From Holothuria scabra (taxonomy: Eukaryota; Echinodermata; Holothuroidea; Aspidochirotida; Holothuriidae): 64,000 bases of DNA. The notes below the pieces were generated by a model. It saw nothing but the letters and a program-made list of their open reading frames with translations. It did not search any database and was not told the origin of the DNA. Of this stretch, positions 54,201-64,000 are shown piece after piece; position 1 is the first letter of the stretch; the number at the start of each line of letters is the position of its first letter. The position numbers were made by a program, and so were the translations under genes. The stretch covers positions 558,001 through 622,000 of the forward strand of contig CM074187.1 in the NCBI GenBank assembly GCA_037179385.1, given 5' to 3'.

Positions 54201-57200
54201 CGAAGAGCTCTAGCTGTCAAAGTAAGATAATGTCTGTAAAATTTGAGGGAAGCAACAATTTTCATATTTTCAACTCAGAAACCATTATTTGAGGCAAAAA
54301 GATATTTTTAATGTGTGATTTTTCATATTTGATTGGGGGGGGGAGCTGGAATATCAAGCCCTTCATACTATCATCAAAAGACTTATTCCAGCATTTTTTT
54401 CTGTATGATGTATGAGGCTTTTTGGAGATTTTTTTACAAGACCTGTCACTTATCCTAAAGTGCTTATATATGGAGATATGTAAAGCCTAGCCTGGTCTTG
54501 TTTTTCTGTGGATGAAGTTTCATCCTATGGAATGTCTGAAAGCTATCGTGTCAGTAGTTATACCTGGATACCTTATACTCAACTGAACTACACCATCCAC
54601 AGTGTAGCTAACCAGTAAGTGCATGAAACAGTTTTGTAAATGGATATTACATCATACAAAGTTAATCCATTATTACATTGATTTAGTAGGTGGTCTAGTC
54701 ATTGGCTTTTTATCTAACATGGGCCCTGCAAAAACTGCATTGAGACAAATAGTGTGGTATTAAAGCTCGTGCCAGGCAGAAATTTTCAGTTCTGGATGGG
54801 CCTGTCCAACACTCCTCAGAGAGGGCACATCACTGGACTAGTCTGGAAACAGAAATTGAGAAATTTTAGAATAAATGGTGTATTTTTGTGTTTTCTCTTC
54901 TTTTCTGTGACTAGGCTTTCAATCATACAGCTTTATATGACACAGCAATTTCAGATTATTTCAGACAACAATTTTCAGCAGGAGAGTCACAGCTCACGCT
55001 ACGCTACGGAGCAAATCCACACCAAAAACCAGCACAATTGTTCACATATGAACCAACACTGCCCTTGAAAGTACTGAATGGTTCTCCAGGTTTCATTAAC
55101 CTTTGTGATGCCCTCAATGGTTGGCAACTTGTCAAGGAACTAAAGAAGGCTCTGGAAATGCCGGCTGCAACATCTTTCAAACATGTCAGCCCAGCTGGTG
55201 AGTAAAGCTGCTGTCAGACTACAACAAATTCACATCAGACTTCGTTCCAATGTTTGTGTGTTTTTGTTAAAAGTCTTCACCATCTCTGGTTGGAAATTGC
55301 CAAAAATTTGTCAACCAGCATAAACTTATGATTTACATCTTATGTCTATGAAAATAAAATGCTAACTGAATTTTTGGTGCATCACACCTTCATGTGTGTT
55401 TCATCAGAGAGCATAGTCTGATAAATTCAACTGTCAATTTGACTTCACAAAATAATCAGCAAAAATTTGATTTTCAATCTTCCTTCAGCACAACTCATAT
55501 ATTTGCACAGCTTGGCAAATTTTTTGGTTCTTTCCGACTAGAGAAGGAGAAAATTTTAGGGCACACTCCACTTTTAGCAAATGGGGGATACAGAAAATAT
55601 TGGGAAAATATTTTACTCTGTTTGTCATATATTTAGAAAACTTTGGGCACAAAATTTTTGCAAATAGTTTGAATAGCAATGAAAAATTAAGAGCAATATG
55701 AAGATAGAAATCATTTTAGTTTAAGTTAGTAACAGGATAGAAGTAAAAGAAAGGACAGTTTATTTGTGCACACGGTGTGAAATACACCTGGAAAGAATGT
55801 GAATGATTTTAAATCTGATGGAGTGAATTTTGCTTCAGAAAAAAATTTCTCTTCCAAAAATATGAAGTTTTAGTGATTGATTTGAGACAAAAGAATATTT
55901 TTGTGGTTGAAATATGTGCATACATTATGTCGACATAACTGTATTACCAAAAACTAATTCTTTAGATCATGAAATCATGTCGTGTTAATTTTAGTGATAA
56001 CTTGACAAGTATGAAATCTTGAAACATCGGAAGGGGATCCATGCATTGTATATCCATTTTACGGTGTTTATACGGCAACGATAAGTATAAAATTTCTAAC
56101 AGGTCTTTTACTCTATTTCTGGGCATAAAGTTTAGGAACGTTGTCGATCCACACACACTGCGTGCAAATTATTTATGAGCTGACTTTTGACTATCATTTA
56201 TCAGAGAGATAGGCCGGCTATGCATAGTATAGTAGGCCCATGTTGTTTGGATATCTGGTATAGGAGTGGATGGTGTTAGAAACACGCATCCCAGGAATTG
56301 TTTCTGGAAAAGTGCAATTTAACAAAAGCATGTTATTGAAACAAATAAAAGCAACTTCATTTCAACATAATCATGAATTTAATGTGGGTAAATACATTTT
56401 GTTAGTTTCAACTTTCAACAGCCATGTTACTTTGCGAGGATCAAAAAGAAATCATAGAAAATGCTACCCAGGTAGATATTTTTTACCCGGGTAGTAACAA
56501 CGTCGGTCGTGTACCTGGGTACCCAGTGCAGACAATGATTTAAAGCAAGATCTGGATAACCCATCAAATCATGTGACAAATACTTGTTGTTCAGACATTA
56601 TGGACAATTTTAAAAACCTGCCTGGACATCACTGTGAAGCAGTACAGGGAATAATTTATCCGGTATCGCATCGCAATTTGCTACACAAAACGCACAAATT
56701 GCTATACAAATGCAAAATTGCGTAGCAGATTTTCTGCATTAAGCGTATGGGTTGTTAGTGGTTTTGCGATTGAAGAGCCCTGAAACAGCAAAATTGCTAT
56801 GCAAAATTTGAACACTAAATTATTCCCTGCAGTAATAGGAGTACTTGTCTGAGTAAATCTGGGGTTGTCTAGCATCCCTACCTTCAGGGCAACCAGTTGA
56901 ACTGCCTCATATAACAGTAAATCTGACTAAATCACAATTCATTTGAACGAGATGTCTTCATTGCAAAAACTTTCAAGGAAATTAGTTTTTACAGCTGTAG
57001 AACTTATGTCATGGCAGCTTCTCAACATGTATGCTACATTAACTGCATGCATCAAGAACACTGTAAAAGATGCCTGTGGTCTAGCTCTAACACAATTTAA
57101 ATTAACTATTCCATTCAGCAGAACATTAATTATATATATCATATCAAATCGTGTCCTGGACCATTCCTTATCAGCCAGTACCATTATGTAAATATTTCAA

Positions 57201-60200
57201 CAACACTTATCATACACTGACTTCTGCTTTTCAATTATCTATTTTTTGTTTTGATTTTTTACTAGTTCTGAGCGGAGATTGTATTAAGCGCTTAATTAAA
57301 TTACTTCATTCCATAAAAAGTGGTTCGATGTGTGTTCAATGGACAGATAATTTTTTTATGAACATACTTTGCAAAGCCAGTTGGGATTGGGAAGTGATTT
57401 GTCTGAGAAATTTGAAGAATTGATTTTTAAAGAAGTTTATTTTTCATTTTGTCAGGTGCTGCAGTGGGTGTTCCTCTCAGCATAGAACAAGCCAAAGTCT
57501 GCATGGTGGATGACATGATGGACAGTTTGACACCCTTGGCTATTGCTTATGCCAGAGCTAGAGGTAAGCCATGCAGGGTGCGGATGTGTCTCAGTCTCAT
57601 TCTGTATCAACTGTATTGCAATTGTAGATGATGAATTTTTCAGAAACAACTGTTGTAAAGGTAGGGACTTTGCCAAAAACTCACCGTTACTTTGAAATTA
57701 AAATTCAGAAATAAATTTTGTTGGTAAGATGATGCACCAACATGATTAACACATCAACCGTTTCAACACAGTGCCTTAGTTTGAACTTATAAATGTTGTG
57801 TTAAATGCTATGCAGCGTTTTTGTGGGGGCTAAAAACTCAAAGAGTTTGTTACCACCTTGATATATTGTTTCAAGAGTCTGTGGAAAGCTGAAGGGTGAC
57901 ACAATTTTTTGCCAGAGATCCATAAAGTATAAGGTCATACAGATGTTAATATATTCATTAAAAATTGTCACAGAACCAAGTGTGTCTCCCAGTTTTACTA
58001 GGTTACACATACCAGTATGTGAATAGCCATAGCTTGAGAATTTTCTTACAATGGGAATCTTCTTAAGTGTTCAAGAAGTTTTATGTGTGTTTGAGACCTG
58101 GTAACCTGGGTTAGCAAAAATACTGGGATACCGACTGACAAGTCTATTGGTTTAGATGATGTTCTGTGATTGATACAGCTGCTGAGTGGCTGTAATATCA
58201 CAGCACTTTGAAGCAGAAATACTGCAGTCACTGAGTGGCTCTAGTGATTTAACTGTTGTTCTAACTGCTGCAGTTTCAATGATGAATAATCAGGGCTGGA
58301 ATTAACTGAAGACTACAAAGGCAATGGTCTTTGTGTTTTTGGCTTTGTTGCCATTTAAAATTTAATGACAGTCAGGGAAATTTGGCCTCCATGCCCTACC
58401 TGTGAGATTACATTATGGTTAGTACAAAATTGCTTGATTGGCCTTGGTGCCCCCTCAGGTCACATGACGTGCCCTTAATACTGATGGAGAAATGGCCTTG
58501 CCCTACTGGAACCTTAGTTCCAGCCCTGATAATACCACACCTGCTGAGTAACTCTAATACTACACCTGGTCAGCTGCAGTGGGCCACTGGCCCACAGGAT
58601 GACTTCCATTACAAGATGAATTATGCAACTTTTTTCTGGAACAGTGTAGGTAACGTTTTTTTCAAATCTTGGGTATAACTTTGTCATGAAAAGGTCATGA
58701 AATTTTATTTTTCTGTAGGTGCATTAGTTAATAAGGTGAAGGAACCCTGCAAGTAGTAGTTAGGTTATGCAACTCTGCAAACCACATTAGGGCATACTTC
58801 TGCCTGTAGCCTAACTTATGGGAAATTAATATGTCAGATTTTTAACCTTACAGGTGCTGACAGAATGTCGTCTTATGGAGATTTCATTTCTCTGTCTGAT
58901 AAATGTGATGTACCAACAGCAAAGGTCATCTCCAGGGAGGTTAGTATTGACTTCTATTTATGTGGTATGCAGGGTTTTCCCTGGGTTTAGAATTGAACGT
59001 CGCGCATCTGATGCGTCCATTGGTGGATCGCCGGCCTGGGGGAGGTGTATAAGGGGAGGGGGTGTCCCCTCCCCTTTTTGGAAATTTTGTGACTTATGCA
59101 AGCCCCTAGACGCAAAATGGTGACATTTTTGAGCCAAATTAGTCAACACAATTTTTGTAAGTTGACGCAAAAATATTAGCACCGATACTCACATTCGTAC
59201 AAATTTTGATCTACTGATAGCGGTCACATTGGCTTCCATGTCACCGTAATTTCTGCTTCAAAAGTTTTGGTTCATCGGCATGGCCTTTATTTAGCGCTGG
59301 CACCAGAAGATTTTTACCCCCGGTTGGCCGTTATTTGGCGTCCGTTGCTCACCAAAATTTACGTGATTGGGCCGGCTTGCAATATTACCAGTTCAGGATA
59401 GAAAATATTGGGAAAATTTCCGTTCGTTTCACGAACGGGTTATCATTTTTGTAGGCGTAATATATTTTCACTTCAAAAGTGGAGATGTAAATCAACTGTT
59501 GATGCGATAGATTTGTTTGCAGTCGATGTCACATGCCCCAGGCTTTAATAATTTAGTTCTTAGGCCAACATCATGTTCATTCTATTTTTTATCCCCCAAT
59601 CATTTCGGAACTATTGCATTCCTTTTCTGCACTGGCCGGTTGGAGTTGCTATAATATACTGAAGCTACTCTCCTGCTTTAATAGGAACCCCATGTAGAGC
59701 AACCATTCATGATAATCTTAGAAGTAGAATCTAAGCAGTTCTGGGCAGCCAACAATTGCACCCGATTAACGTATCTTATGGTTCCTTTCGGGTATAAACA
59801 TCCCTGGAAATTTTAAGCAGTTCTTGTCCAAAACTTACGTCTTGTTTAAAAAGAATCTGCAACTGAAATGCACGTAGGTCAGATCCCCCAAAAATCCACG
59901 TACGCAGAGATTTGTGATGCTGTTTCATGGTGAATTTGGCACGGGGCTCGCCCTGCTTCGCTAGCCGGCTATATAAGCATTGGCAGTGCGATCGTCGTAA
60001 CACAAACTCAATGGGAAAACTTGTCTCGAGACCGAGTATTTTCACACACTAAATCACATAGGCGAAGGCGCGAATTGTGATTGGCTGGCTAGAATCAATG
60101 CAATTGAACCAATCACGATGCAGGGACCAATTTAAATTTTGAAATGGGTCGTATGCATATGATGTCACCAAGCAAAACAGGATGCCTTGTTTGGTGGAAA

Positions 60201-63200
60201 AAACGGACATGCACGGAAGTCTACCGCATGCGTGGGCCAAGAATTTCGCTTCACGAGACCACATGCATCACGGTTTTTGTTTGCAATGACGTTGCATGAC
60301 AACATTGCACAAGTCCTACTGTAAATAACAGAAGGAAGGAATGCTGGGAATTACTTAATTTATGCAAGATAATAATCACCGGACTTCACAAGATTCGAGA
60401 AGCTAGGTGTACAAAACGTCCACAGACATGTATGCTAGGCTTTTGGATTAAAAAAGAGGCGAAACACTGCAGCTCGATAGTCTGCTTTGTGCAGAACAGT
60501 TTGAACAGCAACTTACACGGCGCTTTTTGCGATAAGCAAGGAAAAGACATTGAATGCAATTCTAAATCTAATTCCATGTAATACTACAGGGTTATAGCGG
60601 GAAATATCAAACGATCACTTCCATGGCAGGGGTAAAATTTTACGTTTGTGATTATCAATGCAACCAGTTTTGGTGGGAAGTTAAAGGATTGAGTTTACAG
60701 GATTTAACAAAACTAAGGGCAAGTTTCAAGTATATTTCAATCCCTTTTTCAGTTTGCAAATAATCGGGAGTAATAATCAAGTGAGTGCCAGAATTTATAA
60801 AAGCAATGGAGCACGTGGCTGCAAGCAATCACAGATTGTGTGCGTCCCGATCTTTTCATGAAAACATGTTGGGAAAACAAGGGTTCTATGACATCATACA
60901 CATAAGGTCTAATGCAGTTATTTTAAGTTACCTCTAAACAGCATGATTGGTTCATTATTGCGTTTAATCAGCCAATCATACTTGTGACATCGTCAATGCA
61001 GTTTTACTGTGTAGGAAAAACATGTAGAAACCAACCGTTTCGCATAGAATTTTAATACTCCCATTGCATTTTTGCTACGATCGAATTTCCCAAACTTTGG
61101 TTGTAGCCAGGCAAAACAATTGTGTAGTAAGTTTTAAGAATGAAGTAACTGGAAATATGTGGGATTACATCGTGAAGATACAATGACATGGTTCGTTCGT
61201 TTGATTGATAATTTCGCAAAAATGAGACATTAGCCCCGCCTCTAACCTGCCAAAGTCGGGCGTATGTGTTTTGGTCATGCAAGTCGTGTTATGCCGCATA
61301 GCTGCTGTGCTCCGGAGTGAGCAAAACATTTTCCTGATACAAGCCTACGACGGCAAGTGCAGGCTAGTTAATTATAATAATACTGTGTTGTAACTCGTTC
61401 AATAGTAGGCCCTATGGGATATACATACAGAGCCCCGACTCGCATGCAGTGGTACGTGCATGGAAATTAAAAAAATTAGTTGCAGTTTTACAAATACGTC
61501 AATGATTTTGTCGTTTATTGTATTAACAACAAAAGCAGTCGTTGACAGAAAGAAGAAAAATTATGGAGGCTAGCTGCTGGCAGCAATTTTGAACATCGCG
61601 GCCGTTTTTTGAACGTCGCGGCCTCCTTGGTTTTGAAGCTTGAACGTCGCGGGCCGCGACGTTCAAAACGCCCAGGGAGAACCCTGGTATGGTGATGTTG
61701 AGTAAGGCTGCATGACTTAAGGCTACACGTAGAATATGGTATTACTGTAGCAGGTTTGAAGAGCTTGCAGAAAACAGGTTGGAAACTAAACCATAAGCTT
61801 TAGACAAAAACAATGGTTTTAAAACTCAAAAAAACACACTTCAACAAAAAAACCCATAAAAGTAAGTCTCAATATCGGTTAGGACTTGAAATAAAATTCG
61901 TAAAAAAAGGGTCAACCAACCATAAAACATTCGTGCAGAAAAGTGAAAAAAAAGGAATTATGTACTTGATTGAAAAACGTAAGGGATTGAATATAACTTG
62001 GAAATATTTACTGCCTTTTGGAGAAACCGAAACTTTAAACTATTAAAGGATTTTACCATTTATGTAATTGGCTAACTAAGGAATTACTTGTCAGTGAAAA
62101 TGTGTTACGAGCTAGTTTATCCATGCATACAGAGTAATTTTGTGATAAGATTTATTAGAATTTGATGCTGGGGTAACATTTGCCCTGAATTATATTTTAA
62201 TTTTTTTTTCATGGTTTAAAACAGGAGAAATGTGTTTTTCATAATGAAATTAACTTTGGTGAAATTTACATAAGTAACTCATACACATATTACAAGTACT
62301 ACAAAATAATTTCAAGATTTTGTTTGTGATTTAATTTTTAAACATCATCAGAGGTTCTTGTATGTCAATTTCGAAGGAAATTCACAAGAGTGGGCTGCTT
62401 TTGCAGGATTGGTGTTTCCTATTTTATCATATGTAGTACTGTTCTCTTTTAGAAAATAGGGGAATTTTTCCCTTTTGTTTTATTTTTTTAAGGGGGGAAT
62501 TTGAGAAATGCTGCAGTAATCCTGTACTTAAAGGGCCAAACCTCTCACACCAAACTATAGTTTTGGAACCCGGGTACCGAAATTCTCAATTGGCTCAGCT
62601 CTTTGATTGACAGCTAATTCAAACAATGCAGAGTGCCAAAGCTTATACCACAAAGCATGAACAGTACTGAGAGTGTTTTGATTAGTATAGAGTTTTTCTA
62701 CACTCACCCTGAAGCAATAAACTGAGATTGTGTCTGGATGAGGATGAATTTCAGACAATTGTGGGAGGGGCTTGGTTAGGGGAATTTGTACTGTTTGGGG
62801 TGAGAGAACAGGGCCTTTAATGCGAACAATGTTTCCAACATACCTTCGTCAACTTTGGTTCTATTTTTCATGACAGGTGTCGGATGGAATCATTGCCCCA
62901 GGATATGAACCTGAAGCCCTGGAGATTTTGTCAAAGAAAAAAGGTGGCAACTACTGTGTTCTTGAGGTCAGATGAGAACAAAATTATTGTTTAATGGATC
63001 CTTATCTACGTTCATGTCTGGGGTTCCCCAATATCCCTTTCAGTTTTTCAATGCCTCAATGGTCAATGAGAAAAACTTCCATGCTATGGGTGCTGCTTTT
63101 GGCCTTAGACATCTGGGATGCACATTTGTAAAAGCAAAGCTGTATAAATGCCTAACAGAATAATTTCTTAAAAGGGAATGAAATTTTACTCTCTTGAGGG

Positions 63201-63741
63201 TATTTTTATGCCAGTCACACATCCTAATATAAGACTTTCACTTTTCTATGGTAGGACTGATTTATGGAATAATTGTTTTGTTATTTGTGCACATGGCCTG
63301 TTTTTTGGTTGTGAGATGTTCTTTAAAGGGCAGGAGCAGTCATCCCAAATTGAAGTAGTGTAGTAGACTGTCCAGTTTCATGATTGGCTGTTAGGAGTCA
63401 TGTGACAACATCTTTTCTCTTCAAATGTGAAATTTACTTAAAATAACTGCTTGGTCTACCTCTAATATGCAATAGTAAAGTAATAAAATGTAATGAGAGA
63501 TACTTTGAAGAGAATTAACATGAAAATTGTGTTGTTTAGCTTTTTCTTCAAAATAAGTTTGGGGAGGGACTGCTCTTTACCTTTAAATAGAGGTTACTTC
63601 TTATTGATTTAGATTGATCCAAGCTATGAACCTGAGGAGATGGAGACAAGGACATTGTTTGGCCTACAGCTGGCTCAGAAGAGAAACAATGCAGTCATTG
63701 ATAGAGCACACTTTGATAATGTAATCACTAAAAGGAATGAG
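45231..63741 (+). CDS. ATIC: ATIC, bifunctional purine biosynthesis protein (first 12 exons)
   Basis: Cytosolic enzyme that does the last two steps of de novo IMP synthesis: formylation of AICAR with 10-formyl-THF, and IMP cyclohydrolase ring closure. Twelve exons in the window join in phase to 409 codons without a stop; the human protein has 592, so the 3' part lies outside. IMPCH residues known from the human enzyme appear at the same numbers (R64, K66, Y104, D125, K137), as does the AICAR transformylase pair K266-H267 in SFKHVSPAG. The alignment has no gap to that point. Start: ATG with A at -3 and G at +4. All introns are GT-AG. The upstream space to the LINE relic is only about 300 bp and has no TATA box. 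No duplication or fusion seen. Confidence 0.96.
46199..46325 (+). CDS. ATIC: ATIC exon 2
   Basis: Residues 7-48: [10 protein letters not shown]..., the SGGTAKA motif of the MGS-like IMP cyclohydrolase fold. Acceptor TTGCAG, donor GTGAGT. The 3' junction leaves phase 2 and makes an Asp codon with exon 3. Confidence 0.95.
47350..47426 (+). CDS. ATIC: ATIC exon 3
   Basis: Contains [12 protein letters not shown] with R64 and K66 of the cyclohydrolase site. Acceptor GACAG, donor GTAATT, phase 1 out. Confidence 0.95.
47521..48160. mobile_element. TIR element B2 in ATIC intron 3
   Basis: A 640-bp relative of B1: left end C.GAACATTCCCCAATAAG.CGCCCCC, a CAACTGCGTAGGC block, and right end GTAACACCCCAGGGGGCATTTATTAGGGAATATACGG, flanked by TA (47519-47520, 48161-48162). 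It lacks the satellite and the 1.4-kb module of B1, so it may show the ancestral short form. Confidence 0.72.
48319..48385 (+). CDS. ATIC: ATIC exon 4
   Basis: Residues about 75-97, [18 protein letters not shown] and on to FIR. Acceptor TTTTTCAG, donor GTAAGT. Confidence 0.95.
49632..49720 (+). CDS. ATIC: ATIC exon 5
   Basis: CNLYPF with Y104 of the cyclohydrolase site, then [12 protein letters not shown] with D125. Acceptor CTTTCAG, donor GTAAGT, phase 1 out. Confidence 0.96.
49832..50397. mobile_element. hAT-like element in ATIC intron 5
   Basis: Tips CAGTGGCATAGCC and GCTATGCCACTA, flanked by GATTGAAG (49824-49831) and GATTGATG (50398-50405), 7 of 8 matching. Inside, about 49903-50080 is a single decayed unit of the satellite at 40620-42960 (GT-rich start, GGATATCTCAAGA block, GGAGGTCAAAAGTCATCTGGGGT). 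Confidence 0.75.
51729..51807 (+). CDS. ATIC: ATIC exon 6
   Basis: [12 protein letters not shown] with K137, followed by [10 protein letters not shown]. Acceptor CATCAG, donor GTGAGT. Confidence 0.96.
52735..53015 (+). repeat. tRNA-derived SINE in ATIC intron 6
   Basis: The head has an A-box-like TGGCACAGGTGTTGG and a B-box-like GGTTCAAGTTTTGC. The body has GGCAAGTTGCTTTATCTC, ATGGGTACCTG, GGGTAATATTTGTGTGAAGTGCTTTGAA blocks, which are familiar from deuterostome tRNA-SINEs. No clear flanking duplication. Confidence 0.62.
54149..54221 (+). CDS. ATIC: ATIC exon 7
   Basis: [20 protein letters not shown], the linker toward the transformylase domain. Acceptor TTTTTTCAG, donor GTAAGA, phase 0 out. 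Confidence 0.95.
54915..55197 (+). CDS. ATIC: ATIC exon 8
   Basis: The largest exon in view. AFNHTALYD to the RYGANPHQ motif (AICAR transformylase domain start), [14 protein letters not shown], then [10 protein letters not shown] with K266-H267. Acceptor TGACTAG, donor GTGAGT. Confidence 0.97.
56645..56829. mobile_element. hAT-like MITE, copy 2, in ATIC intron 8
   Basis: 185 bp with the same CAGGGAATAATTTA / TAAATTATTCCCTG-type tips and internal AATTTGCTACACAAA and AATTGCTATGCAAAATTTG blocks as 44672-44850. Flanks share CAGTA (5 bp) but not 8 bp, unlike copy 1. Confidence 0.8.
57456..57563 (+). CDS. ATIC: ATIC exon 9
   Basis: [20 protein letters not shown] through AYARARG. The human protein has a Tyr-Asp where this has Asp-Asp. 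Acceptor TTGTCAG, donor GTAAGC. Confidence 0.96.
58854..58939 (+). CDS. ATIC: ATIC exon 10
   Basis: [20 protein letters not shown] and TAKVISRE, a substrate-binding segment of the transformylase. Acceptor TTACAG, donor GTTAGT, phase 0. A 2.7-kb transposon lies only 30 bp into the following intron. Confidence 0.96.
58970..61686. mobile_element. 2.7-kb TIR element in ATIC intron 10
   Basis: Ends CAGGGTTTTCCCTGGG and the inverse of CAGGGTTCTCCCTGGG, each followed inward by TTGAACGTCGCG, with GTATG directly repeated on both sides (58965-58969, 61687-61691). The GC-rich right tip contains a CGCGGGCCGCGACGTTC hairpin. There is no transposase frame. About 59391-60800 is similar to 39133-40500 inside element B1. 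Confidence 0.75.
62528..62820. mobile_element. MITE, copy 2 of the TTAAAG family, in ATIC intron 10
   Basis: 293 bp with ends TTAAAGGGCC and GGCCTTTAA and inner inverted CTCTCACACCAAAC / GTTTGGGGTGAGAG blocks. Homologous to 7412-7725. It ends about 55 bp before exon 11. Confidence 0.75.
62877..62966 (+). CDS. ATIC: ATIC exon 11
   Basis: [20 protein letters not shown] and GGNYCVLE. Acceptor TGACAG. The donor GTCAGA is weaker than the others, but the reading frame supports it. Confidence 0.94.
63613..63741 (+). CDS. ATIC: ATIC exon 12
   Basis: [20 protein letters not shown] to VITKRNE, 43 codons in phase 0. Acceptor TTTAG, donor GTAAGT. Residue 409 is the last visible; no further exon was recognised to 64000. 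Confidence 0.95.
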
Positions 63742-64000
63742 GTAAGTTTCATATGAAAGGCAGTTGATTTTGATTATTTCAGTATTTAATGAACACAAAA
63801 TACCTGAAATCTCAATGTAAATCCTTTCTGAAAGCTACAAGATCATGATGATTGTAACAAGGCTTTTTCTTTATCATAAAATCATTTTTGAATATAAGTT
63901 ACACTAATGGCTAGAATACATTTATTAACAAAGAACAGGTTCATGTAGAACTAAAAAAATCAATAAATAAAGGTCCATAAAGTGACTATAGACTTACTTA

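Noticed and set aside
56450..56545. ACCCGGGTA motifs as another copy of hAT family A
   Set aside because: Only short GC-rich blocks are shared. The TAGTGTTTGCAC tip and a duplication are absent.
58961..61694. 8-bp duplication for the intron 10 element
   Set aside because: GTGGTATG and GTATGGTG do not match over 8 bp; only GTATG is repeated, so hAT was not called.

Overview
The window is from a eukaryotic, probably marine invertebrate, genome. An echinoderm is my best guess: the DNA is AT-rich, has CTAGGCCTA/AACGTTA-type filler, a sea-urchin-like mix of transposons (CR1/L2-like LINEs, Penelope, Ty3/gypsy, hAT, foldback) and a host gene split by GT-AG introns. The guess rests on general resemblance, not on a diagnostic gene. 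I recognise one host gene, the purine-biosynthesis gene ATIC. It is on the + strand from 45231 to the right edge, with 12 exons in the window, and it continues outside.

Regions 1-45 kb are almost wholly mobile DNA. From left to right: ends of hAT-like elements (1-336); unremarkable DNA (337-5637); a non-autonomous hAT copy with 8-bp duplication (5646-6956); a small MITE (7412-7725); a 5'-truncated CR1-like LINE on the - strand (7842-9872); a MULE-like MITE with 9-bp duplication (10079-10688); a tRNA-derived SINE candidate (11745-12262); a 14-bp-TIR element carrying a truncated LINE reverse transcriptase (12503-14039); a nearly intact, very young Ty3/gypsy element (14119-23394) with gag, pol and an extra zinc-finger ORF, inserted in the tail of an L2-like LINE (23395-24295); several hAT-like and TIR elements nested in each other (25882-30137); a palindromic MITE (31475-32037); and a 3.6-kb foldback-like element (33729-37334) holding a Penelope-type reverse transcriptase and a hammerhead ribozyme.

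38103-44920 is a nest four or five levels deep. A CR1-like LINE on the - strand has a hAT element inserted in its pentanucleotide tail (38151-43910). That hAT element is split by a TA-flanked TIR element (38918-43358), which in turn holds an element with GATTCCTTGCCG ends (40511-43260) made of a roughly 148-bp satellite array. Each satellite unit carries AGGTCA direct repeats. A small hAT MITE also splits the LINE body (44672-44850).

ATIC (45231-63741 in the window) encodes the whole IMP cyclohydrolase domain and about half of the AICAR transformylase domain. Exon phases join without a break for 409 codons, and catalytic positions fall at the same residue numbers as in the human protein. Its introns contain six further recognisable repeats, including a 2.7-kb TIR element in intron 10. 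All other features belong to selfish DNA and do not form a pathway with ATIC.
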